Notes under the pieces: generated by a model
Databases searched by the model: none
Seen by the model: only the letters and a program-made list of their open reading frames with translations
Told to the model about the DNA's origin: nothing
Translations under genes and position numbers: made by a program
Shown here: in pieces, positions 1-7,898 of the stretch
How positions within the stretch are numbered: position 1 is the first letter of the stretch
Layout of the letters: each line of letters begins with the position of its first letter
Assembly (NCBI GenBank): GCA_018266965.1
Contig: JAFDZJ010000007.1
Span: 1-12,142, forward strand
Reading direction: 5' to 3'
DNA: 12,142 nt
Source of the DNA: Bacteroidota bacterium
GTDB lineage: Bacteria; Bacteroidota; Bacteroidia; Flavobacteriales; Weeksellaceae

Positions 1-19
1 GAACAAAACATCGTCCAAC

Positions 20-130
20 ATGCGTTTGACGAAATCGGGTACCCGGCCTTGCGGGCTCCTCTGCGGAGGCGAGCAAGCTCGCACCGCATCGCCCTCAGTC
101 CGGGACTTCGTCAAGCGCCGCATTACCTGC
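20..130. repeat. GC-rich imperfect palindromic repeat
   Basis: This stretch is much richer in G and C than the genes that follow. Two arms face each other: ATGCG at 20-24 with CGCAT at 119-123, and TTGACGAA at 26-33 with TTCGTCAA at 107-114. The segment between them folds into smaller palindromes: GGGTACCC at 37-44, CCTC/GAGG around a TGCG loop at 58-69, and CGAGCAAGCTCG at 70-81. The right end carries TTACCTGC (123-130), the same octamer that closes the palindrome at 9484-9622, so a distant relationship to that family is possible. No coding frame here is convincing. It is probably a dispersed intergenic repeat; its mobility and function are unknown. Confidence 0.55.
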
Positions 131-218
131 AAGCCTAATAGACGACACAACAAGAATGAACGACAGAAATAAACTTAAAGTAACGGGACAAATGAACCAT
201 CAGACAACCGACCCAAAA

Positions 219-361
219 GCCAACGCTTCTGTATTTTTATTTTTTTCCACCGCACATTTTTTAAAAACAATTTTAGCCAGCCGCACAAATGGCACATTTG
301 GTTTTGCCCGACACACAAGCCAACCCTTCGCAAAACCAAAAGAGCCATTTTTTGCCAACGC
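219..361. repeat. AT-rich intergenic repeat with hairpin, upstream copy
   Basis: A non-coding region with three GCCAAC(G/C)C boxes at 219-226, 319-326 and 354-361. Its main structure is a hairpin at 287-350: arms AAATGGC (287-293) and GCCATTT (344-350), then ACA (294-296) opposite AGA (341-343), giving a C-G pair between two A-A mismatches, then a perfect 11-base stem (297-307 with 330-340). The 22-base loop contains CACAAGCCAAC at 314-324. The same layout with different stem bases occurs after the operon at 9269-9335. AT-rich segments at 230-246 and 256-274 recur there in inverted orientation. It lies directly upstream of the operon promoter, and its last box overlaps the presumed -33 element. 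Its role is unknown. Confidence 0.6.
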
Positions 362-382
362 ACCAATAAATAATTAAATTTG
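351..382 (+). promoter_or_regulatory. Predicted Bacteroidota-type promoter of the operon
   Basis: TTTG at 351-354 is followed after 20 bases by TAAATTTG at 375-382. This fits the Bacteroidota housekeeping promoter (TTTG or TTG near -33, then TAnnTTTG near -7). Transcription would start a few bases after 382, leaving a short leader before the ATG at 405. It is the only strong promoter match I found ahead of the eight-gene operon. The -33 element lies inside the repeat's TTTGCCAACGCA block, so the repeat may supply half of the promoter. Confidence 0.6.
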
Positions 383-404
383 AAACTGTTAAACTCACTG
401 ACAA

Positions 405-2165
405 ATGCAGCAAATAAAGAATAATCCATATAGAGTAATCGGTTTACTAGTTGGGGCTACTGCACCGCAGCAAGTAAGACAAATAAATAGACTAAGACAA
501 TCAATCGAGGCTGAAGTTGAACCAGATGAAGATTTTAGTTTCCCCGTAATTAGCAAACTTCAAAGGACAACAGAAACAGTAAACGCTGCTGCTTCGAAAA
601 TACATCTTGAAAGTGGTAAAATCAACGCTTCTTTATTTTGGTTTTACAAGGGAAATGAAATAGATGATGATGCTGCATTTGATATTTTAAAAGGTGAAAA
701 CGGAGATAAGGAAGAAGCACAAAAAATTTGGACGAGTGCTATTAAAGGGAAAGAAATTACAAAGAGAAACGTTTCATGCCTTCATAACTTATCTACGTTA
801 TTATTGTCAAATGCTTTCAAAGGAAATAAAATATTTGTAAAAATATTAGAAGACGCTATTACTCTAAAACTAAAGTTTCTTGAAAGCGACTTTTCAGCTG
901 ATTTAGTAAAAATTGCTACTGATGAAAATAATAGAACCAACAAGGTTGAACTTCAGCTTATTTTTTTAAAAGAACTTCATTCTGAAATTGAAAAAAACGA
1001 GGACTTTAGCACTGATAGATTTTTAACAATACTAAATAATCTTAATTTTTCGGCTAAAGAAGAGTTCTTAAAAGGTTTTGTTCAAAAGCCAATTAGGCAA
1101 ATTGAGGATGAAATCTCAAAAACAAAGACAAAAAGACAAGCTGATAAAAGAGATGCCGAAATTTTTGGTAAGGAATTATATGAAAATACCGAAGCAAGTA
1201 TTGAACAATTAAAAAATGTTCTTGATACCAGTGATATAAGATATCAAAATATTGCTGATAAATTGGCGAATGAAATTTTACAATGTGGGATTGATTTTTT
1301 TCAAGAGTTTAAGGATGAAGATTTCGACCCTAGTGATGAATCAATGAATTTATTTGATTTAGCAAGTTCAATTGCGGTAGGCAATATTGTTTCTCAGCGT
1401 TGTGAGGAGAATACGGAGAATTTACAGGAGTGGATTGATGAAAAACCTGATAGAGATAGACAAAAATTAATTGCTGATGAGTTGACTTTCATAGGTTCTA
1501 AATTAGAGAGATTTCAATCGTTATCAGACACAATTAGTAATGCAAAAGATTTAATTGATTCTTGCAAACCTAAATTAATCGAAATAAAAAAAGCACTTGG
1601 TTCTAATGATGAGTTTTATTTAAACATTAGTAGTGCAGTTGTTCAAAATGCACAAAATATGCTTGTTCAAGCTGTAAATGAAATTATTGAAGCATCAAAT
1701 AGACGTTCATTCGGTGTTTCATTATCATCAGATAAGGCTTCGATACAGACTGCTTTGGACATAACATTTAAGATGGGGAGTTTTGATATGAATGCTACAC
1801 TCAAATCTCACTATAAGAATAATCTAGATGGTATTAAAAATCTTGCAGGTCAATTAGGTATATCTACATTATCACCAAAAGAAAAGGTTCAACAGGAAAA
1901 AACTATAGCAGAAAGAAAACTTCGAGAAATTCAAAATCAAACTTTTTTTCAGAATGAAATTAATGCTGCAAATAATGAAATGTCTAAGATAAAAGAATGG
2001 CAATTTTTAAGAAGTCAAGCAGATAAAGACTCTCAAATTAGGGAACAAGAAAATAAGATACGCCAAATAAAGACTAGAAGTGAACAGGAAAAAGCCTCTC
2101 AAATAAAATTGCAACAAAAACGAATAAGTGATTTACAAGTTAAACTTCAACAAACAGAATACTAA
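405..2165 (+). CDS. J-like protein lacking HPD, with C-terminal coiled coil
   Basis: A 586-residue protein, probably cytoplasmic, with no signal peptide or membrane segment. The N-terminus (about residues 5-75) begins NNPYRVIGL, like helix I of a J domain (PYxxLG), and continues with a second basic helix. The HPD tripeptide that stimulates Hsp70 ATPase activity is missing where expected; the residues there are around EVEPDEDF. The middle is mostly helical and acidic, without a recognised catalytic motif. The last 80 or so residues are rich in K, E and Q and look like a long coiled coil. As first gene of the operon, 1 base ahead of the GrpE-like gene and two genes ahead of the Hsp70, it is best read as a dedicated Hsp70 co-chaperone or client adaptor. 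The J-like call is a resemblance in fold, so the function is inferred. The ATG at 405 fits the promoter at 351-382. Confidence 0.65.
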   Translation: MQQIKNNPYRVIGLLVGATAPQQVRQINRLRQSIEAEVEPDEDFSFPVISKLQRTTETVNAAASKIHLESGKINASLFWFYKGNEIDDDAAFDILKGENGDKEEAQKIWTSAIKGKEITKRNVSCLHNLSTLLLSNAFKGNKIFVKILEDAITLKLKFLESDFSADLVKIATDENNRTNKVELQLIFLKELHSEIEKNEDFSTDRFLTILNNLNFSAKEEFLKGFVQKPIRQIEDEISKTKTKRQADKRDAEIFGKELYENTEASIEQLKNVLDTSDIRYQNIADKLANEILQCGIDFFQEFKDEDFDPSDESMNLFDLASSIAVGNIVSQRCEENTENLQEWIDEKPDRDRQKLIADELTFIGSKLERFQSLSDTISNAKDLIDSCKPKLIEIKKALGSNDEFYLNISSAVVQNAQNMLVQAVNEIIEASNRRSFGVSLSSDKASIQTALDITFKMGSFDMNATLKSHYKNNLDGIKNLAGQLGISTLSPKEKVQQEKTIAERKLREIQNQTFFQNEINAANNEMSKIKEWQFLRSQADKDSQIREQENKIRQIKTRSEQEKASQIKLQQKRISDLQVKLQQTEY

Positions 2166-2166
2166 C

Positions 2167-3108
2167 ATGAAAAAAATAACAATAGCAGCCCTTCTGATAA
2201 TTTCGCAAAGTGCTTTCGCTCAGGAAACTTCGGAAGAGCTAAAAAAAGAGATAACTCCCTTGATTAAAAAAATTGAGGTTTTAGAAACTAAAGCTACTAA
2301 TCAAGGTAAAGAAATAGAAGGATTAAATTTAAAATTATCAACTACAAATAAGCAAATTGATAGTTTAGAAAATAAAATTGCTGCAAACGAAATTGCAATT
2401 TCTCAAACAAAAACAGACCTTACTAATGAAATTACTCAAAGTGGTGTAGCCAGTGATGGCAAAATTAAAACCGTGAGTAAAGACCTAAGTAAAAACTCAC
2501 TTTATGGTATTATTGGTGTTTTGCTGGCAATTTTACTTTCGGGTGTTTTGTTCTTCTTTTGGAAAAAAAGGCAGGAAACAGACAAATCCGAATTAATCAA
2601 TAAATTGGATAATTCTAAAAAGGAGATTAACAAAGAAATAGAAAACACTAAAAGCAGCTTGACTACTATCGAGCAAAAGTTGTTTGAGGAGTATAACAAA
2701 CAAGTTGCGGGAATTGAACAATTATTTTCATCTATCTCTGAATTGAACAAAGGCAAATCTCCAGCTACTATTACTGAGCAAGATCATTCATTAACACTCA
2801 AAGTAGCTGATGAAGTGACCAGAATAAATGCTTTTGCAAATACACTTAACCCAACAAAACAAGAGGCGATAGCTTTGAAAAGTTCTGTAAAAAGAATAAT
2901 AGATAATTTCAAAGCTAACAAATATGAAATTGTTGATCTGCTAGGACAAAAATATGACGACCGTCTTAACATTATTGTTGTAGGTGAATCAATTGACTCT
3001 AATCTAAATTCTGGTGAAGAAAAAATCACAAAAATCATAAAACCATTAGTGAAGTTTAATGGTGAGCAAATTCAAGCAGCACAAGTAGAAATTTCAATCG
3101 GACAATAA
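2167..3108 (+). CDS. Membrane-anchored coiled-coil protein with GrpE-like cytoplasmic end
   Basis: I place the start at ATG 2167, one base after the previous stop, giving 313 residues. An in-frame upstream ATG at 2128 would bury the signal peptide. The protein starts with a cleavable signal peptide (SAFA-Q near residues 15-19), followed by a predicted periplasmic coiled coil (about 21-95). One membrane segment follows (about 112-132), ending in WKKR, which places the C-terminus inside. The cytoplasmic part is another long helix (about 135-195), a helical bundle (about 205-258) and a short beta-rich end with GEEKITKIIKPLVKFNG and QIQAAQVEISIG. This order and the final motif resemble GrpE, the nucleotide exchange factor of DnaK. 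Its gene lies directly before an Hsp70. I infer a membrane-tethered exchange factor, or at least an Hsp70 partner that links the two sides of the inner membrane. A plain structural tether is the alternative. Confidence 0.6.
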   Translation: MKKITIAALLIISQSAFAQETSEELKKEITPLIKKIEVLETKATNQGKEIEGLNLKLSTTNKQIDSLENKIAANEIAISQTKTDLTNEITQSGVASDGKIKTVSKDLSKNSLYGIIGVLLAILLSGVLFFFWKKRQETDKSELINKLDNSKKEINKEIENTKSSLTTIEQKLFEEYNKQVAGIEQLFSSISELNKGKSPATITEQDHSLTLKVADEVTRINAFANTLNPTKQEAIALKSSVKRIIDNFKANKYEIVDLLGQKYDDRLNIIVVGESIDSNLNSGEEKITKIIKPLVKFNGEQIQAAQVEISIGQ

Positions 3109-3121
3109 AAAATAATAATAT

Positions 3122-5677
3122 ATGAGAACTAAAATTGACTACGGTATAGATCTAGGAACAACAAATTCTGCTATTGCAAGAATGGAAAATGGCAAACCTG
3201 TTATTTTAAAATCAGATGTTCAAATGGATACACTACCTTCTTGCATAGCTGTTACTCCAAGAAAAAGTATAATTCAAGGGGTTGCTGCTGCAAAAGCATA
3301 CAGAACTGAAAAATTAAGAACATTGGAACTAAATAATGATGGAGTCTCCAATGCATATTTAGAGTTTAAAACGACAATGGGTACGGATATACCCTATCCT
3401 AGTTCGTTTTTAAATAAAGAATTTACTTCCGAGGAACTTTCCGCGGAAATATTACTAAAACTGAAATCATTTGTCAAAGACGAAAATGTTAATTCAATAG
3501 TAATTACTGTTCCAGCAAGATTTAAAGTTCCGCAAAATGAAGCTACAATAAAAGCAGGTAAATTAGCTGGCTTTGAAGTAGTGGAATTACTTCAAGAACC
3601 AATAGCTGCATCTATAGCTTATGGTTTAGATGCGAAAAACAAGGATGGAATTTGGCTGGTTTTTGATTTTGGAGGTGGTACGTTTGATGTGGCACTTGTG
3701 AAGGTTGTTCAGGGTGTTATGACCGTGATAGATACTGCTGGAGATAATAATCTAGGAGGAAAGAATCTAGATTTAGCCATGGTTGATAAATTGATAATTC
3801 CTTATTTAGATGAAAATTATTCGATTAAAAGCTTTCTAAAAGAGCCAAAAAAAGAAATATTACGTAATGCAATGAAAGGTTATGCGGAAGATGCTAAGGT
3901 TCAACTTTCAGATAACCCAACAACTGATATTGCAACATTTCCTGGTGATATAAGAGCAACTGATGATGAAGGAACTGAATTTAATTTAAACATGACTATT
4001 TCACAGGAGCAATTAGCTGAAGTTTTTAGTCCAATTTATCAAAAGGCAATTGACATTACAAAGAAAATTCTGACTAAAAATAACTTAAAAGGTTCTCAAT
4101 TAGAGTGTTTAATACTTGTTGGTGGCCCTACATATTCGCCTATTGTACAGAATATGCTTAAGGAGCAAATAACAGAAAATGTAATTGCAAAAAATCAAAT
4201 GACTTCTGTTGCTATTGGTGCTGCATTATACGCTTCCACAAAAGAAATTGGAGTTGTGGCACCACCACCTCCAGTTGGCACAATAGCTTTAGATTTAAAA
4301 TACGATGCGGCTGTTGTAGGTGAGGAAGTAAGAATAAATGTAAAATTAGCACAAGGCTCATCAAAAAAAGCAATTCCAGAAAATCTTTTTGTTGTTATTG
4401 ATAGAGATGATAAAGTATTTAAGAGCGACAAAAAACAAATTAGTGAACGTGCATCTTTAATTGATTTATTATTAAACAAAGACACTTCGAACTATTTTAC
4501 AATTAACTTAACTGATGACAAGGGTAATAAATTAGAATGCCAACCAAATAACTTTACAATACTTGAAGGAATTACAACTCCTCATGCTCCATTGCCTTAT
4601 GCTTGGGGAATTGAAGTTTGGAATGAACAAAAGAAATTATCAGTGTTTGAACCATTAAAAGGTTTGGAAAAAAATCAAATTCAAAATGGAGCAGTTGGTA
4701 TTTCAAACAAATTAAAAATACCTAAACAAATAACTGGTGGCAAGGTAACAGATGTTTTAAGAATTCCCCTTTATCAGGGAGAGGATGATGCCGCTGGAAA
4801 AAGTTCGTTCCATAGCAATCACGTAGTAGATGTTATTATTACAGGCGAAACAATACCAGGCGTTTTACCCGCTAACTCTGAACTTGAAGTAACACTTAAG
4901 TTCGATAACAATGGAACTCCAACGTGTTCTGCTTTTTTCCCTTTACTAAATCATACGGAGGAAATTAAAGTTGTCATTGAAAAATCAGCTCAAGTTGATG
5001 GTAAATGGTTATTAAAAGAAATTAAGTCAGATATACAAAAAGCAGAAGCCCTAAATGATGAGAATCCTAAGCCCATAATAGCCAAATGCATTTCGGATTT
5101 AAATATATTACTAGGCGATTTCAAAAATGAAGAAGGAAATGAAAATGGCAAAATTCGTATTCTCGATGATTTAAGAAAAATAAGATTAATCATTGAAGGC
5201 GAAGCCGATAAAGTAGAATGGCCAAAAACAAAACAAGAGTTAAAAGACTCCTATTACAAGGCAGAAGAGATAGTTGAACAAATATCAAGTAGTGGCTTAG
5301 GTTCTAATTTAAACATGCAAAAAGTAAATGCTCAATTGCATGACTTTAATACAAAAGTTGATCAAATAATTATTGCTGAAGATTCACAGATGGCAAAAGA
5401 GACTATTGAAAATATTGATGACTTTATTAGAGCAATAATTGGAGGAGTTATGCCTGATGATGGCGAAAGAGAAGCTAATTTTATCGAATATGCTGACGAT
5501 AACTTTTCTACTATAATATGGATTAATGCTTCTAGGGCACGAGAAAATATTAATCAAGCTAAATCAAATATCAACAACGGAGGCAGTCTTCAACAATTAA
5601 AACAATTATGCCAGAATATTAGTGATTTGATTGACAGAACAGACCCTCGTCAACCTACAGATATACCACAAACCTAA
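3122..5677 (+). CDS. Hsp70-family chaperone with extra inserted domain
   Basis: An 851-residue cytoplasmic Hsp70, about 210 residues longer than DnaK. The ATPase domain (about 1-375) is intact: phosphate-1 GIDLGTTNS (8-16), a lysine (K83) near the position of the catalytic DnaK lysine, EPIAASIAYG (159-168), phosphate-2 FDFGGGTFDV (181-190) with T187, and the adenosine motif LVGGPTYSP (332-340). The usual hydrophobic linker is replaced by a PPPP run (381-384). Residues about 386-488 form an added beta-rich segment. A divergent beta substrate-binding domain follows (about 490-615), recognisable from RIPLYQGE (547-554) and the region ITGETIPGVLP to FDNNGTP (573-600). The tail (about 620-840) is helical like a lid. 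The neighbours supply J-like and GrpE-like partners, so this is probably a specialised chaperone and not the housekeeping DnaK. The changed linker suggests altered coupling between ATP hydrolysis and substrate binding. Confidence 0.88.
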   Translation: MRTKIDYGIDLGTTNSAIARMENGKPVILKSDVQMDTLPSCIAVTPRKSIIQGVAAAKAYRTEKLRTLELNNDGVSNAYLEFKTTMGTDIPYPSSFLNKEFTSEELSAEILLKLKSFVKDENVNSIVITVPARFKVPQNEATIKAGKLAGFEVVELLQEPIAASIAYGLDAKNKDGIWLVFDFGGGTFDVALVKVVQGVMTVIDTAGDNNLGGKNLDLAMVDKLIIPYLDENYSIKSFLKEPKKEILRNAMKGYAEDAKVQLSDNPTTDIATFPGDIRATDDEGTEFNLNMTISQEQLAEVFSPIYQKAIDITKKILTKNNLKGSQLECLILVGGPTYSPIVQNMLKEQITENVIAKNQMTSVAIGAALYASTKEIGVVAPPPPVGTIALDLKYDAAVVGEEVRINVKLAQGSSKKAIPENLFVVIDRDDKVFKSDKKQISERASLIDLLLNKDTSNYFTINLTDDKGNKLECQPNNFTILEGITTPHAPLPYAWGIEVWNEQKKLSVFEPLKGLEKNQIQNGAVGISNKLKIPKQITGGKVTDVLRIPLYQGEDDAAGKSSFHSNHVVDVIITGETIPGVLPANSELEVTLKFDNNGTPTCSAFFPLLNHTEEIKVVIEKSAQVDGKWLLKEIKSDIQKAEALNDENPKPIIAKCISDLNILLGDFKNEEGNENGKIRILDDLRKIRLIIEGEADKVEWPKTKQELKDSYYKAEEIVEQISSSGLGSNLNMQKVNAQLHDFNTKVDQIIIAEDSQMAKETIENIDDFIRAIIGGVMPDDGEREANFIEYADDNFSTIIWINASRARENINQAKSNINNGGSLQQLKQLCQNISDLIDRTDPRQPTDIPQT

Positions 5678-5682
5678 ACTAT

Positions 5683-6078
5683 ATGAAAAGTAAAATATTA
5701 ATTATTGCATTTTTGTCTTTGGTTGCAAATACTTTAAGTGCACAAGCAAGATTGACGATAGAAAATAATTCTATGCGTTCAATGACGGTTAAAGTTATGC
5801 AAGGTTCCAGTGGCAAAGGGACTTTACACGAAACTGTAACTATTGGTGCATATGGTAGCGAAACCGTTTACTTCTCAAATAGTGGCTATTATTTTACAAA
5901 AACAAAAGCTGTTCTACAAGGGAAAGACCCAGTCTATAGGAAAGGTCAGCCATTTGAAGTGACTAATAATTCATCAGGTTATTCAGTTATGACTTTAACA
6001 TTTTCTATTAAAGAATCTAGCGTTCCGCAAGCAACAGGAGGCAAACAAATTTCTAAATCTGAATTTGACCAAAATTAA
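5683..6078 (+). CDS. Small exported protein of unknown function
   Basis: A 131-residue protein that I do not recognise. Residues 1-20 are a clear signal peptide (MKSK, hydrophobic core, LSA-Q cleavage), and there is no lipobox cysteine, so it should be periplasmic or secreted. The mature part (about 21-110) alternates hydrophobic and polar residues, as in a compact beta-sandwich. The tail from about 111 is polar, rich in S, Q and K, and probably disordered. There are no cysteines or obvious catalytic residues. The gene sits 5 bases after the Hsp70 gene and directly abuts the kinase-AAA+ gene. It could act outside the membrane with the periplasmic coiled coil of the GrpE-like protein, for example as a sensor or ligand. 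That role is inference. Confidence 0.75.
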   Translation: MKSKILIIAFLSLVANTLSAQARLTIENNSMRSMTVKVMQGSSGKGTLHETVTIGAYGSETVYFSNSGYYFTKTKAVLQGKDPVYRKGQPFEVTNNSSGYSVMTLTFSIKESSVPQATGGKQISKSEFDQN

Positions 6079-7887
6079 ATGAGCACACTGCAACAAAACA
6101 TATTAGCGAAGAATTTTTCAATAAATGAAAAATACAAAGTTTTGCTTTTTATAAAGCAAGGTAGTAATGCTGAAACATATCGTGTTAAGGGCAATAATGG
6201 AAAATTGTATTTCCTTAAGTTGTTTAATTACTCAAAACTTCATCGTTCAGCTTTTGATGCAGATAATAATTTGTTGGAAATTGAGATTGTAAGAACACTT
6301 AAAAACAACAATATTTTAACGTATGTTGATAGTGGTGAGTTATTTTTAGAAAATAAACGCTACGGATATTTAGTTTTAGATTTAATTGCGGGTGAAACAT
6401 TATTTGAAAAAAATAAAAGGGAGCCACTCACATCCGTTTACGACATTAAACAAATCATCACTGGAGTATTAAAGGGATTAAATTATTTGCATAATTTACC
6501 TTCGCCTATTATTCATAATGAGATTACACCACAAAATATAATGCTTGATTTATCAGGTGAAGAACCAGAAGCGAAAATTATTGACTTTGGATATGCTCGA
6601 TTATTTCATTCATCCACAAAAGCGTTCAATAAAGAAGGTTTAGATTTAAACTATGTGGCTTCTGAATGCTTTAATAATATATTTTCACCGCAATCAGATA
6701 TTTTTTCAGTTGGAGTAATAATGTATCAATTACTATTTGGCATTATGCCATGGACTAATGAAATATCTAAATATAGGGCTAGTAAAGGAAATGTTGAAGA
6801 GTTGATATTAGAAGAAAGAAAGAAACAGTTAGCATTTCCAAATATTGAAAATAAAGTAGTAGATTTTGATGATTCTATTATAAAAATTATAAAGAAAGCT
6901 TTGCAACAAGATCCTGAAAATAGATTTAAAAATGTGGATGAATTCTTGAAATCACTTAATGGAGAGATTGCCGTTGAAGATATAAAAGAAATGGTAAATC
7001 AACCAATTGAGGAAAAAAAGAAAGTAGCATCCTCCGTAAAAAAAGGCAAAGGGTTTAGTGCTATTGCTGGTATGAAGAAATTAAAAGACCAGCTAAAAAA
7101 TGATGTGATTGATGTGATTGAAAACCCTGAAGAATACAAAAAACATAATCTTGGCTTACCGAATGGAATGCTACTTTATGGTCCGCCCGGTTGTGGTAAA
7201 ACTTTTTTTGCAGAAAGATTTGCAGAAGAAGCAGGCTACAACTTTATAAAAGTAGTTTCTTCTGATATTGCGAGTATTTATGTGCATGGTTCACAAGAAA
7301 AAATTGGAAATCTATTTAAGGACGCTAGGGAAAAAGCTCCAACGATTTTATATTTTGATGAATTGGACGCAATGGTTCCGAATCGTGAAAAATTGAACAA
7401 TCAAAGTCAAAGTGGAGAAGTTAATGAATTTTTATCTCAATTAGATAACATTGGAGAATCAGGCGTTTTTGTAATCGGCTCAACAAACAAGCCAGACTTG
7501 ATTGATAAGGCAGTTTTAAGAGCAGGAAGATTAGAGAAGTGGTTTTATATTCCCCCGCCAGACTTGGAAGCACGAAAATCAATGTTTGAAATCTATTTAA
7601 AAGACCGCCCACTAGACTTTGGAATTAATTATAGCAAATTGGCTGAATTGACAGAAAACTATGTTTCAAGCGACATAAAATTATTGATTGATGAGGCCTC
7701 TCGTAAAACAATACGTGACAAAGCTAAAAGAGTATCAATGGAAACTATAGAATTTATAATTAAAAATCAAAGACCAACAGTTCCTCTATCAGAATTGAAA
7801 AAATACGAAGAGATGCGAAAGAAAATTGAAGAGGAAATTGATGAGAATAAATTAAATGATAGACCACGAATTGGTTTTAAACCTTAA
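6079..7887 (+). CDS. Kinase-like domain fused to classic AAA+ ATPase
   Basis: A 602-residue fusion whose ATG directly follows the previous stop codon. Residues about 18-295 are a eukaryotic-like Ser/Thr kinase fold. It has the ATP-anchoring lysine K47, a helix-C glutamate (E67 or E69), N153, DFG at 169-171, an ASE version of APE (194-196) and the F-helix aspartate D207. Two sites are unusual: the glycine loop is degenerate (QGSNAETY, 27-34), and the HRD motif reads HNE (146-148), so the catalytic aspartate is glutamate. Activity may be weak or lost. After a basic linker, residues about 327-560 are an AAA domain of the Cdc48/FtsH type: Walker A GPPGCGKT (368-375), pore loop YVHG (401-404), Walker B ILYFDELD (423-430), sensor-1 N470 and an arginine finger in RAGR (481-484). 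No protease domain follows. A remodelling or unfolding motor controlled by phosphorylation or nucleotide binding, feeding the neighbouring Hsp70, is a reasonable inference. Confidence 0.88.
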   Translation: MSTLQQNILAKNFSINEKYKVLLFIKQGSNAETYRVKGNNGKLYFLKLFNYSKLHRSAFDADNNLLEIEIVRTLKNNNILTYVDSGELFLENKRYGYLVLDLIAGETLFEKNKREPLTSVYDIKQIITGVLKGLNYLHNLPSPIIHNEITPQNIMLDLSGEEPEAKIIDFGYARLFHSSTKAFNKEGLDLNYVASECFNNIFSPQSDIFSVGVIMYQLLFGIMPWTNEISKYRASKGNVEELILEERKKQLAFPNIENKVVDFDDSIIKIIKKALQQDPENRFKNVDEFLKSLNGEIAVEDIKEMVNQPIEEKKKVASSVKKGKGFSAIAGMKKLKDQLKNDVIDVIENPEEYKKHNLGLPNGMLLYGPPGCGKTFFAERFAEEAGYNFIKVVSSDIASIYVHGSQEKIGNLFKDAREKAPTILYFDELDAMVPNREKLNNQSQSGEVNEFLSQLDNIGESGVFVIGSTNKPDLIDKAVLRAGRLEKWFYIPPPDLEARKSMFEIYLKDRPLDFGINYSKLAELTENYVSSDIKLLIDEASRKTIRDKAKRVSMETIEFIIKNQRPTVPLSELKKYEEMRKKIEEEIDENKLNDRPRIGFKP

Positions 7888-7898
7888 TAAAAATAAAT

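Noticed and set aside
287..350. CRISPR-like repeat array in the upstream region
   Set aside because: The GCCAACGC boxes are short, unevenly spaced (100 and 35 bases) and lack uniform spacers; no cas gene is present.
156..377. Open frame of 73 codons upstream of the operon
   Set aside because: It runs through the hairpin and AT-rich repeat, has low-complexity composition and no domain, and the operon promoter lies at its 3' end.
2128..2166. Upstream ATG extending the GrpE-like gene by 13 codons
   Set aside because: It overlaps the previous gene and would put residues ahead of a good signal peptide; ATG 2167 directly after the stop codon fits better.
7102..7122. Tandem GATGTGATT in the kinase-AAA+ gene
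   Set aside because: It is a two-unit coincidence within coding sequence (DVIDVI) and keeps the AAA+ domain intact.
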